Source of the DNA: Actinomycetes bacterium
GTDB lineage: Bacteria > Actinomycetota > Acidimicrobiia > Acidimicrobiales > Palsa-688
Length of the DNA stretch: 41,009 nt
Assembly: GCA_021811865.1 (NCBI GenBank)
Contig: JAKAQB010000028.1
Coordinates: 1-41,009, forward strand
Direction of reading: 5' to 3'
Shown here: positions 16,665 to 25,070 of the stretch, piece by piece
Layout: every line of letters starts with the position of its first letter
Position numbering within the stretch: the stretch's first letter is position 1
Program-made: the position numbers and the translations under genes
Notes under the pieces: model-generated
Told to the model about the DNA's origin: nothing
Databases searched by the model: none
What the model saw: only the letters and a program-made list of their open reading frames with translations

Positions 16665-16728
16665 GCGGGCGGGTTGGGGCGTTCCCCTGCGCCTGCCCCT
16701 GCGCCTGGACCTGCCGCTTCGCCTGCGC

Positions 16729-16800
16729 CCGCCTCGGCGCCTAGACCCGCCTCGGCGCCTAGACCCGCCTCGGCGCCTGCGCCCGCCTCGGCGCCTGCGC
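16729..16800. repeat. 18-bp tandem repeat (4 copies)
   Basis: Four exact-period 18-bp units, two ending in ctagac and two in ctgcgc after the shared ccgcctcggcgc. Degenerate related sequence extends to the left to about 16685. Confidence 0.9.
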
Positions 16801-16912
16801 CACTGTGGTGCCGAGCCTCCTCCTCCGGTGGGCCAGTGCCGGCCGGGCACGTCAGTTCCGGCCGGCGTTGGCCGGACGTCGCTACGCTGCCCGATTCGCG
16901 GCACTGCACGAT

Positions 16913-16968
16913 CATCCGGTCCCATCCGGTCCCATCCGGCCCCATCCGGTCCCATGCGGTACATCCGG
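16913..16968. repeat. 10-bp tandem repeat (5-6 copies)
   Basis: Decamer catccggtcc repeats from 16913 with drift in the third and fifth copies. It lies 58 bp left of the palindrome at 17027, mirroring the array at 3741. Confidence 0.85.
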
Positions 16969-17026
16969 TCGTCAACGGCCCAAGTCGTCAACGACCTCAT
17001 GGGCATTCCGGGCGAGGGAGCGTCAA

Positions 17027-17069
17027 CTGTGAGTGAAAAGTACACAGGCTGTGTAGTTTTCACTCACAG
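17027..17069. repeat. 43-bp palindrome, family 1 copy 2
   Basis: Arms 17027-17047 and 17049-17069 pair with one mismatch around a single central base (G17048). The left arm is identical over 21 nt to copy 1 at 3818-3838. It lies between two converging genes, 362 bp after the peptidase and 125 bp after the crotonase gene. Confidence 0.85.
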
Positions 17070-17194
17070 ATCGGCACACGTGGGGGTCAGGGTGCGCCTC
17101 TCCCGCTCGACTTCATCCTGTGTCACGCCGTGGGCGGGATGTGGTCTTCTGACCCGAGCGAACCTCCCGCGGTGAAGCCCGACTGCTGACCCGT

Positions 17195-17977
17195 TCAGTC
17201 AGGCGTGACATCGCCGAACGAGCCGTGCCGGCCTGCTCCGGCCACGAAGCGCGCCGCACCCGCCTCGGTCTCGCCGGCCATGGGCAGTTGACCGTAGCCG
17301 TACTCCGACATCAGCGCGGCCGGCTCGTCGAGCCCCTCGGCGGCGAGAAGTGACGCCCGGTCACTGCGCAGGCACACCTGCGGGAAGCAAGCAAGCTGCC
17401 CGGCGAGCTGCTGCGCCGCCGCCAGTGCCTGCCCGGCTGGCACAACCCGGTTCGCCAGCCCGAAGGCCAGTGCTTCGTGGGCGTCGACGGGCCGGCCGGT
17501 GAGCACCAGATCCATCGCCCGGGACCGGCCGATCAGCCGTGGCAGGCGCACCGTGCCGCCGTCGACGAGGGGCACACCGAAACGCCGGCAGAACACACCG
17601 AATACGGCGGTCTCGTCGACCACCCGCAAGTCGCACCACAGAGCCAGCTCGAGCCCGCCGGCGACCGCATGGCCCGAGACGGCGGCGATGACCGGCTTGG
17701 ACAGCCGCATCCGGCTCACCCCCATCGGTCCGTCGCCGTTCGGTTGCACGCGGTTGGCCCGCTCGGTCCCGATGGCGGTGAGGTCGGCGCCGGCGCAGAA
17801 CACGCCGCCCTCGCCGTGCAGGACCGCCACCGCGGCGCCGCCGTCGGCATCGAAGGCGCGGAAGGCCTCGGCCAGGGCCGCCGCCGTTGCACCGTCGACG
17901 GCGTTGCGCCGTTCCGGCCGGCAGAGCACGACGGTGGTCACCGCTCCGGAGCGTTCCACCCGGACGGCGCCGGTCAT
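17195..17977 (-). CDS. Enoyl-CoA hydratase/isomerase (crotonase) family protein
   Basis: This 260-residue crotonase-fold protein is coupled to an acyl-CoA ligase. The oxyanion-hole segments are clear: FCAGADL (about 60-66) and SGHAVAGGLELALWCDLRV (about 100-118). Both glutamates of classical enoyl-CoA hydratase look replaced: the first position falls in VFCRRFG and the second in PLVDGGT, where an Asp is present. The reaction is therefore uncertain and could be an isomerase, hydrolase or other crotonase reaction. ATG 17977 overlaps the ligase stop (ATGA), which decides the start over the slightly longer frame. Confidence 0.85.
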   Translation of the reverse strand: MTGAVRVERSGAVTTVVLCRPERRNAVDGATAAALAEAFRAFDADGGAAVAVLHGEGGVFCAGADLTAIGTERANRVQPNGDGPMGVSRMRLSKPVIAAVSGHAVAGGLELALWCDLRVVDETAVFGVFCRRFGVPLVDGGTVRLPRLIGRSRAMDLVLTGRPVDAHEALAFGLANRVVPAGQALAAAQQLAGQLACFPQVCLRSDRASLLAAEGLDEPAALMSEYGYGQLPMAGETEAGAARFVAGAGRHGSFGDVTPD

Positions 17978-19509
17978 CGCCGGCCTTCCCAAAGCGGGTC
18001 CCGCAGGGCCCGGCGCAACACCTTGCCAACAGCCGACAGCGGGAGGGCGTCGACGAAGTGCACATGCTTGGGCACCTTGTAGCCGGCCAGCCGGCTGCGG
18101 ACGAGGCTGCGTAGCTCGGTCTCGGTGACACGCGCACCCGAGCGCAGCGTGACGAACGCGGTGACCGACTCGACCCAGGTGTCGTCCGGGGCACCGACCA
18201 CGGCGGCCCCGGAGACCGCTGGATGGGTGAGCAGCACCTCCTCGACCTCGCCGGGATAGACGTTGTAGCCACCCGTGATGATCATGTCCGAGGTGCGGTC
18301 GACAAGTGTGATGTAGCCGCGATGGTCGAAGCGGCCGAGGTCTCGGGTACGCAACCAGCCATCGGCGGTCACCGTCTCGGCGGTCAGATCAGGGGCGTCG
18401 GCGTAGGCTCGCATCTGGAACGGTGCCCGCACTCGCAGCTCGCCGACCTCGTCCGGGGGCAGCGGGGTGCCGTCCTCGCTCGCCACGATCACCTCGGCGT
18501 CGACGGCGGGATGCCCGGCGGTGCCGAGCAGGGTGGGGTCGAGGTGGTCCGCCTGGTCGAGCACCGTGATGCAAAGCGGTGCCTCGCTCTGCCCGTAGTA
18601 CTGGACGAGCTTCGGGCCCCATGAGTCGAGCACCTGCTCCACCAGCGGGCGCGGCATCGGGCTGGCCCCGTAGATGACACTGCGGAGGGTCGAGACGTCG
18701 GCGTGCTCGGCCGTGCCGGACTCGACCAGCATGCCGAGCATGGTCGGCACGAGGTTCATCTCGGTGACGCGGTAGCGGGCGGCCTGGTCGAGGTAGCTCC
18801 CCGGGTCGAAGCCGGCCAGCACGGCAGCACACCCGCCGCGCACCCAGTAGGGCAGCACGAACGTCCCGCTGGCGTGGACCAGGGAGGCCGCATGCAACAT
18901 GACCGAGTCGCGCCCAGGTGAGACGAGGTTGGCCAGGATGTTCGCCGTGATCGCCGCGAAGCTGCCCTGGGTGTGCTCGACCGCTTTCAAGGTCCCGGTG
19001 GTCCCCGAGGTGTACAGCACCAGCAGCGGGTCGGCCGCCGTCACCGGCACCCGGGGATCTCGGGACGACGCGCGCTCCGTCTCGCTCAGCAGGTCGAGCG
19101 AGTCGACGGCCGCCGACGCGCCGGCGCCCACCCCGACCAGCCCCAGCCCGTCGACACGGTCAGCCAGCTCGCCGGCACGCTCGGCCAGCTCGGCACTGTG
19201 GACGAGAATCCGGGCTTCGGTCGCGCCCAGCATGCGTGCCTGCTCATCGAGCGACAGCCGAGCGTTGAGCGGGACCCGGGCCACCCCCGCCTTGACGCAG
19301 GCGAAGTCGATCGGTACCGACCACAGCCCGTTGTCGACGAGGAGCCCGATCCGCTCGCCGCGCTGCGCACCGAGGCCGACGAGGACGTTGGCCATCCGGT
19401 TGGACGCGGCATCCACCTCGGTGAAGGTCAGGGTCCGGTCCCCGAACCGTACAGCCGGGCGCCCGCCAAACCTGGCAGCACCTCGCCGGACCAGCTCCAC
19501 CGCCAGCAC
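17974..19509 (-). CDS. AMP-forming fatty-acid/carboxylate-CoA ligase
   Basis: This 511-residue member of the acyl-adenylate superfamily activates a carboxylic acid to its CoA thioester. It has the A3 P-loop YTSGTTGTLKAVEHTQ (166-181), the A5-type YYGQSEAPL, a TRDLG motif, GGYNVYPGEVEEVL, and the C-terminal LSAVGKVLRRAL with the catalytic Lys. The A3 motif reads GTLK rather than the more usual GxPK. Coupling to a crotonase suggests one catabolic pathway for a fatty, aromatic or dicarboxylic acid; the substrate cannot be read from sequence. The start is GTG 19509, with AAGGA about 10 nt upstream. Confidence 0.88.
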   Translation of the reverse strand: MLAVELVRRGAARFGGRPAVRFGDRTLTFTEVDAASNRMANVLVGLGAQRGERIGLLVDNGLWSVPIDFACVKAGVARVPLNARLSLDEQARMLGATEARILVHSAELAERAGELADRVDGLGLVGVGAGASAAVDSLDLLSETERASSRDPRVPVTAADPLLVLYTSGTTGTLKAVEHTQGSFAAITANILANLVSPGRDSVMLHAASLVHASGTFVLPYWVRGGCAAVLAGFDPGSYLDQAARYRVTEMNLVPTMLGMLVESGTAEHADVSTLRSVIYGASPMPRPLVEQVLDSWGPKLVQYYGQSEAPLCITVLDQADHLDPTLLGTAGHPAVDAEVIVASEDGTPLPPDEVGELRVRAPFQMRAYADAPDLTAETVTADGWLRTRDLGRFDHRGYITLVDRTSDMIITGGYNVYPGEVEEVLLTHPAVSGAAVVGAPDDTWVESVTAFVTLRSGARVTETELRSLVRSRLAGYKVPKHVHFVDALPLSAVGKVLRRALRDPLWEGRR

Positions 19510-19778
19510 TCGCCGTATCCTTGTCGCCCGATCGGCTGCGCGCCAACCTGCCCGGTCGTCCGCTCAGGTGGCCCACCCCGTGGCGCTCGAGGTCGCAGGT
19601 GGGAAGCTGCGGGTGGGGAAGCCACAGGCAACAGGTCGCAACCCTCGCGCTGTCCTGCCTCGTCGAGCAGCGCTGCGCCCCCCGCGACTGGACCACCTCG
19701 AACACAGCGGCTGGCGGACAGCAGCTCCATTCGCGCAACATGCTCGAGCTGAGCGAAGCACGCCGGCATCTTGGCCCG

Positions 19779-21134
19779 TCAAGGCGTAGACGGGCGGGTC
19801 GGGGCAGCCATGCCCGACCCGGCCGGCACAGCGACCTGGTCAGCGGTAGGGCGGCCGGCGTCGGTCAGCTCGGTCACCGCCGGCTTCGAGGTGCCCGAGG
19901 CGGCTCCGGCACGCCTGAGAAGGGGACCGATCGCCGCCAGCGCCAGCAGCTGCGCGAGGCCGGCGAGGACGAAGACGTCGCTGACGGTCATGAAGTGAGC
20001 GAGGATCCCGCCCGCCAGGGCGCCGAGGGGCATCAGGCCGAAGATGACCATCCTGAAGGTCATCCCGACCCGTCCGAGGAGCTTGCCCGGGATGACCCGC
20101 TGCCGCAGGGACAGGGACGCGACGTTGGCGATGGGGATCGCTACGTTCTCGGCGAGGAGGAAGACGACCGTCGCCCACATCGAGCGCTGCCAGCCGACGA
20201 TGGCGTAGGAGGCTCCGGCGACCCCACCGACCAAGAGAACGATCGGGATCGCACCGAAGCGCGACGCCACCCTCGACGCGAGCAGCGACCCCACGACGTT
20301 CCCCACGGCCAGCGACGCCAGCAAGAGCCCGTAGCCCGTGGCGGAGACGTGGAGCACCTCCCGGGCGAACAGGACGAGGAGGCCCACGACCATGTAGCCG
20401 CAGAAGGAGAACGACCCTATGAGCGCCGCCAGCAGGCGCAGGACCCGGTGGCCCACGAACCAGCGGAGCCCGGTCCTCAGGTCTTCGAGCAGCCCCGTCC
20501 CGGCCGGCTCGACGGCACCGGCCGGCAAGGCTCGGGCGACCAGCAGTCCGGAGGCGAGGAACGAGACGGCGTCTGTCACGAACGGGAGCGCCCGGCCGAG
20601 GGTGAGGAGCAGGCCTCCCACTCCCTGACCGAGGAATTGCTCGCCGGCGAGGTCGACCCCCTCGAGGCGCCCGTTGGCACGGTCGAGCAGGCCGCCCGAC
20701 ACGATCGTCGGCAGGCTCGCGAACGCCGCCGCCTGGTAGAACTGGTCACCGGCACCGATGACGAGCACCGTTGCGTAGAGGCTGACCAGGCTGGCCGCGT
20801 GGGCCACGACGAGCAGCGAGAACGCGAGCAACGCTGCCAACCTCGCGCACTCGGCGCCGACGGCGAGCGCCCGGCGCGAGACCCGATCGGCAATGACCCC
20901 GGCGGGTAGGCCGACCACAAGGGCGGGAAGGCGACCGGCCACGGCAACCCCGGCGATCAGCACCGGATCATGCGTCCACCGCAGGGCAAGGAGCGGGAAG
21001 GCGACCAGCGCCACCCCGTTGCCTACCGCTGACAGTCCCGTGGCCGATAGGAGAGCGCAGAAGGAGCGCCCAAGCCCCCGCCGGGCATGGCGGGCACCGT
21101 GGGCGCGCCCACGCGATCGATGTTCAGGTCGCAC
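19779..21134 (-). CDS. MFS transporter (EntS-like, MFS_3 type)
   Basis: This 451-residue membrane protein has about twelve hydrophobic segments and the MFS loop motif PAGVIADRVSRRALAVGAE between the second and third. TMs 1-6 and 7-12 are separated by a short charged loop around VARALPAGAVEPAGTGLLED. The pattern resembles the drug/siderophore exporters of the EntS group. The start is given as GTG 21134; the first 23 residues are Arg-rich and could be partly untranslated. It is alone, divergent from the GGDEF-EAL gene. The substrate is unknown. Confidence 0.82.
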   Translation of the reverse strand: MRPEHRSRGRAHGARHARRGLGRSFCALLSATGLSAVGNGVALVAFPLLALRWTHDPVLIAGVAVAGRLPALVVGLPAGVIADRVSRRALAVGAECARLAALLAFSLLVVAHAASLVSLYATVLVIGAGDQFYQAAAFASLPTIVSGGLLDRANGRLEGVDLAGEQFLGQGVGGLLLTLGRALPFVTDAVSFLASGLLVARALPAGAVEPAGTGLLEDLRTGLRWFVGHRVLRLLAALIGSFSFCGYMVVGLLVLFAREVLHVSATGYGLLLASLAVGNVVGSLLASRVASRFGAIPIVLLVGGVAGASYAIVGWQRSMWATVVFLLAENVAIPIANVASLSLRQRVIPGKLLGRVGMTFRMVIFGLMPLGALAGGILAHFMTVSDVFVLAGLAQLLALAAIGPLLRRAGAASGTSKPAVTELTDAGRPTADQVAVPAGSGMAAPTRPSTP

Positions 21135-21533
21135 CGGCGGCTACCGCCCTCCCACTCCGAGACGCTCCCCGGCTCTGGACCGGGGACACTACCCGACCGG
21201 GCAACAGCCCGAGGGGACCGGCACCGCCGATTACGGCGGCGTCAAACCGCTACTACCTCCAGCCTCCGCTACGCACGGACACTCCTTTCAGGCGAGGGTC
21301 AGATCCCGGTTCACCAGCCGGAGCCGGCGCCGAAGAGAGAACAACCGGAAGTCTGGCAGGCGCAAAACCGGAAGTCAACTGCGAAGTGCGAAGCCGGCCG
21401 GTCCCGTAGACCGGCTGGAAGCGCGCAACAGCGAAATACAGGATGCATCGCCGGCCGGCCGGCGGCGCCTCAAGTCCGGCCCCCGGCTGCCGAGATACAG
21501 GGCAGAGCTCTAGGCGACGAAGGGACCCGCCCG
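21135..21533. other. Divergent spacer with short repeats
   Basis: This 399-bp spacer separates the MFS and GGDEF-EAL genes. It contains two direct copies of accggaagtc (about 21353 and 21372) and the related gaaatacagg/gagatacagg (about 21433 and 21492). Base composition is less GC-rich than the flanks. The open frame running through it to 21087 reads as non-protein-like and is not called. No riboswitch was recognised. Confidence 0.4.
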
Positions 21534-24077
21534 TTGGCCGCTGACCCGCTACCCGCCCCAGGCGCCCGACGCCGCCGGGTGGACCGAGGTGCGTGGGTCC
21601 TCTGCGCCGCCCTGGCCGCCGGAGCCGTACCGCTGTGGATCCTTGCCGTCAGCCGGCACGCGGGCGCTCCGGACGTCATCCCCCTGCCGGTCCTCGCCCT
21701 GACCCTCCTGGCCGCCTTGCGGCTCAAGGTGCCGCTGCGGTTCCGCGAGAACACCTTGGACGTGAGGCCTGACACGGTCGTGGTGGCGATCGGCATCGCC
21801 CTCGACCGACCGCTGGCCGTCCTGATCGCCGTCGTAGCGGCGACGGCGATCGACTCGGCGCTGAGCCGTCTGGCGCCCGTCAAGGCAGCATTCAACATCC
21901 TCAACCTCTCGACGGTGGCAGCGCTGGGAGAGGTGATCTTCGGAGCCATCGCCGTCCGGGGTGACGTCGCAACGGTCTCCCTCTGGCTGGCGCTGGCCAC
22001 CGTCTGTTTGATCGTTGACGCGGTAACTGTCGGGCTGGTGCACGCCGCCATCGCGCTCAGCGGGGGGAGGGTCGGCCGCAAGCAACTGGCGGAGACGCTG
22101 CTCAGCCTCGGCCTCATCGTGCCCACCAACGCGGTCCTGTCGATCATGACCGTCTCGGCGATCCAGGTGAGCGTGTGGGGATACGGCCTCGTCGCCGCCC
22201 TGGTGCTCGGGGCCGTCTTCCTGCTGCGCCGGCAGCGTGACCTCGAGGTCAAGCACGACACCCTGGAGCTGCTGTACAACTTCACGGACCGCCTCGCCGG
22301 CCTGACCGAGGCCACCGACGTGGTGGCCACCGCCCTGCGGAGCGTCGAGGAGCTGCTCAACTGCCGGGACGCCGAGCTGGTGACCCGCCGGGGTGACAGC
22401 TTCGAGCGCATGGCGCTGCACCCCAACGGCGCCCTGGTCCACCAGGAGGACATCGAGCCGGGGATGATGGAGCACCAGGTGCTCGAGACGGGCGAGCCGC
22501 TCCTCGTGACGAGGGCCCAGCGCCACGGGGCGGTCGGCGAGGACCTCGCCAGGCGGGGTTGGCGCGACGCCGTACTCGTTCCTGTCCGGAGCGCCTCCCA
22601 TGTCGAGGGCGTCCTGCTGGCCGCCGAGCGCCTCGGCGAGACCGCCACCTTCACTCCCGCCGACCAGCGCCTGCTAGAGACCCTCGCCGCCCACAGCAGC
22701 GTGGCCCTCCGGGGCAGCGAGCTGCTCGACCGCCTGCGCGGCGAGGTGAAGGCGCGCAGCTACGAGGCCCTCCACGACAGCCTGACCGGGCTCGGCAACC
22801 GCAACCTGTTCCACCGGCGCCTCGAGGCCGCCCTCGATCGCGCCGGGGCGAAGCCGGTGGCGGTGGCGATGTTCGACCTCGACAACTTCAAGGAGATCAA
22901 CGACACCCTCGGGCACCACACCGGGGACGAGATCCTCCGGGAGGTCGCCGAGCGCATCTCCCGCTCCGTCGGCGACGCCGGCATGGCCTGCCGGATCGGG
23001 GGTGACGAGTTTGCCGTGATCATCCCCGACCCGGCCTCGGCGGAGGAGGCCTTCGCCATAGCGAGCCGGGCCCGCGAGTCGTTGGCGACGCCGCTACGTG
23101 CCGACGCCATGACGTTCTCCCTCCAGGCGGGGGTGGGCGTGGCCGTCGCCCCAGAGGACGGCGGCGACGCTGCGAGCCTGCTGCGCCGGGCGGACGTCGC
23201 GATGTACGCCGCCAAGGCGGACAAGACCGGCGTCGAGCGCTACGACCCCGCCCGGGACCCCAACACCACCCGCCGGCTGCGGCTCACGAGCGACCTGCGC
23301 ACGGCGATCGACGACGGTGGCATCGAGCTGTGGTACCAGCCCAAGGCGGAGCTGGTGTCGGGGCGGGTGGTCGGCGTGGAGGCGCTGGCGCGCTGGACCC
23401 ACGAGCGGTACGGGTTCATCCCGCCGGACGAGTTCGTGGCGCTCGCCGAGCAGACAGGGAGCATCGGACCTCTCACCCTGGCCGTGCTCTCCAAGGCCAT
23501 GCTCCAGAAGAAGGTGTGGGACCGCATGGGCCTCCAGCTCGATGTGGCGGTCAACGTGTCGGCCCGCAACCTGCTCGACACCGAGCTGGTGGCCCGGCTG
23601 CGCCGGCTGCTCGACGTCCACGGCATCGACCCGGGCACGCTCGTCATCGAGCTCACCGAGTCCTCCGTGATGACCGACGCCGAACGCTCCGAGAAGGTCC
23701 TGAACGAGGTGGCGGCCCTCGGTGTACGGGTGGCGGTCGACGACTTCGGGACGGGGTACTCGTCGCTGTCGCGCCTCAGTTGCCTGCCTGTCTCGGAGAT
23801 CAAGGTCGACAAGTCGTTCGTCACCAACATGCTCACGTCCAACACCGAGCCGATCGTCACGGCGACGATCGAGCTGGCCGCCAGCCTGGGCCAGACCGTG
23901 ACGGCCGAGGGCGTCGAGGACCGGGCGACGTGGGAGCGGCTGCGGGAGCTCGGCTGCGACTTCGTGCAGGGCTACTTCCTCGCCCGCCCGATGCAGGCCG
24001 ATGTCGCCACGGACTGGCTGGCCGACGCCGGCCAGCGCCGCACCATGCTCCGCCCCGCCCGAACCCGCCTCGCCTGA
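21534..24077 (+). CDS. Membrane GGDEF-GAF-EAL cyclic-di-GMP protein
   Basis: This 847-residue protein makes and/or breaks c-di-GMP. Residues about 20-232 hold six or seven membrane segments. A GAF-like region (about 250-395) comes next, then GGDEF (489-493, intact). The EAL domain follows with VEALARW (E616), VNVSARNL, IELTESSV, DDFGTGYSSL (736-745), IKVDKSFV, AEGVE and QGYFLARP. All residues needed for phosphodiesterase activity appear present, and the cyclase motif is canonical, so either or both activities are possible. No RxxD inhibitory site is evident before GGDEF. TTG 21534 is chosen because gaaggga lies about 8 nt upstream and the membrane domain begins 20 residues later. Confidence 0.9.
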   Translation: MAADPLPAPGARRRRVDRGAWVLCAALAAGAVPLWILAVSRHAGAPDVIPLPVLALTLLAALRLKVPLRFRENTLDVRPDTVVVAIGIALDRPLAVLIAVVAATAIDSALSRLAPVKAAFNILNLSTVAALGEVIFGAIAVRGDVATVSLWLALATVCLIVDAVTVGLVHAAIALSGGRVGRKQLAETLLSLGLIVPTNAVLSIMTVSAIQVSVWGYGLVAALVLGAVFLLRRQRDLEVKHDTLELLYNFTDRLAGLTEATDVVATALRSVEELLNCRDAELVTRRGDSFERMALHPNGALVHQEDIEPGMMEHQVLETGEPLLVTRAQRHGAVGEDLARRGWRDAVLVPVRSASHVEGVLLAAERLGETATFTPADQRLLETLAAHSSVALRGSELLDRLRGEVKARSYEALHDSLTGLGNRNLFHRRLEAALDRAGAKPVAVAMFDLDNFKEINDTLGHHTGDEILREVAERISRSVGDAGMACRIGGDEFAVIIPDPASAEEAFAIASRARESLATPLRADAMTFSLQAGVGVAVAPEDGGDAASLLRRADVAMYAAKADKTGVERYDPARDPNTTRRLRLTSDLRTAIDDGGIELWYQPKAELVSGRVVGVEALARWTHERYGFIPPDEFVALAEQTGSIGPLTLAVLSKAMLQKKVWDRMGLQLDVAVNVSARNLLDTELVARLRRLLDVHGIDPGTLVIELTESSVMTDAERSEKVLNEVAALGVRVAVDDFGTGYSSLSRLSCLPVSEIKVDKSFVTNMLTSNTEPIVTATIELAASLGQTVTAEGVEDRATWERLRELGCDFVQGYFLARPMQADVATDWLADAGQRRTMLRPARTRLA

Positions 24078-24140
24078 ACCCTCCCCGCCCGAGCCCCCCG
24101 GCCTGGACCCCCGGGGCCCGGATCCCCCGGCCCGAGGCCC

Positions 24141-25070
24141 CTACCGGGACGTGAGGTCGATCACCAGCTTCGGATCGAGCGGCCGGTGCTCGCCTCCGAC
24201 GGAGCGCAGCGCCGTCCCGATGGCCGAGAACTCGATGACATGGGTCCCCCACACCCCGCTGCGCTCGTCGATGCGGGCTCCCACCACCCCGTCGGCCGCT
24301 AGGGCAAGTGCCCGGTCCTGGAGGCGGGTCATCGCCAGCTCCCGGGCGTCGTAGAGCGCTTCGGTGTAGACGGTCATCTCCTGGTTGGTGCGGACCGACG
24401 AGGCCCACTGGCCAAAGGCCTGGTGGCCGACGTGGTACGCGCACACCCCGGTGACGATGCCGAGCGGCTGGTAGCCGGCCCGCTCGAGGAGGTGCACCTC
24501 CTGCCCGGTGAGTGCCGCCGAGAACGGCCGGCCCCCGGCGCCCCCCGACCCTCGCCGGCGCACACCGGTACCCGTCGCCACGAGGTGCACGAGGCGCCCA
24601 CCGCGGGAGAGGTCGCCGACGTCGAGCGCCACTCCCACCACGCCGTCGGCCCCGGCGTGCGATGCCGACTCGGTGAGGCGGTCCAACGCCCGCTCCCGTG
24701 ACGCCTCGAGCGCCCCGCTGAGCTGGCCGAGCTCGCCGTTGTCGCTGTAGCCGACGCCGAAGCCGGCGAAGGTGGCGACCTGCACCACCGAGGCACCGGT
24801 CAGCAGGTCGACCGGGTCGTAGCCGATCTGGTCGAGCAGGATGGCCTCGTCGACGGTCAGGCTCGTGACCGCCGGACGGCTGTCGCCATGGCTGGCGCGC
24901 AGGGCCTCCAGGGCGAGGTCGGCCGGATGACGACCGGCCGGCCCCGCACCCGCCGGCCCGCCACCGCCGGGTCCCGCACCCGCCGGCCCGCCACCGCCGG
25001 GTCCCGCACCCGCCGGCCCGCCACCGCCGGGCCCTGCACCCGCCGGCCCCCCGCGCGCTGCGCCGCTCAC
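24141..25070 (-). CDS. Two-domain YbjQ-like protein with Gly/Pro-rich N-terminus
   Basis: Last gene of a four-gene overlapping operon; 309 residues. The N-terminus is a GGPAGAGPGG repeat (about 5-45) encoded by 30-bp DNA repeats. Two YbjQ (PF01906, DUF74) type domains follow. Domain 1 (about 66-170) has LLTGASVVQVATF, a helix RERALDRLTESASHAGADGVVGV and VATGTGV. Domain 2 (about 183-290) has LGIVTGVCAYHVG, ALYDARELAMTRLQDRAL, ADGVVGARID and EFSAIGTAL. YbjQ proteins form pentameric rings of unknown role; the old name 'heavy-metal binding' is weakly supported. The start overlaps the previous stop (ATGA). No signal peptide or membrane segment is seen. Confidence 0.75.
   Translation of the reverse strand: MSGAARGGPAGAGPGGGGPAGAGPGGGGPAGAGPGGGGPAGAGPAGRHPADLALEALRASHGDSRPAVTSLTVDEAILLDQIGYDPVDLLTGASVVQVATFAGFGVGYSDNGELGQLSGALEASRERALDRLTESASHAGADGVVGVALDVGDLSRGGRLVHLVATGTGVRRRGSGGAGGRPFSAALTGQEVHLLERAGYQPLGIVTGVCAYHVGHQAFGQWASSVRTNQEMTVYTEALYDARELAMTRLQDRALALAADGVVGARIDERSGVWGTHVIEFSAIGTALRSVGGEHRPLDPKLVIDLTSR
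24941..25050. repeat. 30-bp tandem repeat inside YbjQ-like gene
   Basis: About 3.7 units of 30 bp containing gcacccgccggcccgccacc, nearly identical, encode the GGPAGAGPGG decapeptide repeats on the minus strand. Confidence 0.9.

Larger units (their letters stand above)
16665..17194. other. Gene-free convergent spacer with three repeat types
   Basis: No gene is seen between the 3' ends of the S53 peptidase and the crotonase gene. It holds an 18-bp array (16729-16800), a decamer array (16913-16968) and the second family-1 palindrome (17027-17069). The remainder is unremarkable. Confidence 0.6.

Noticed and set aside
15513..17063. 516-codon frame antisense to the peptidase and across the palindrome
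   Set aside because: It is a GC-bias shadow; its first codons (MKSTQ) come from the palindrome and recur wherever that element occurs.
21087..21533. Upstream extension of the GGDEF-EAL protein
   Set aside because: The sequence is polar and unordered, overlaps the divergent promoter area, and a start with a ribosome site exists at 21534.
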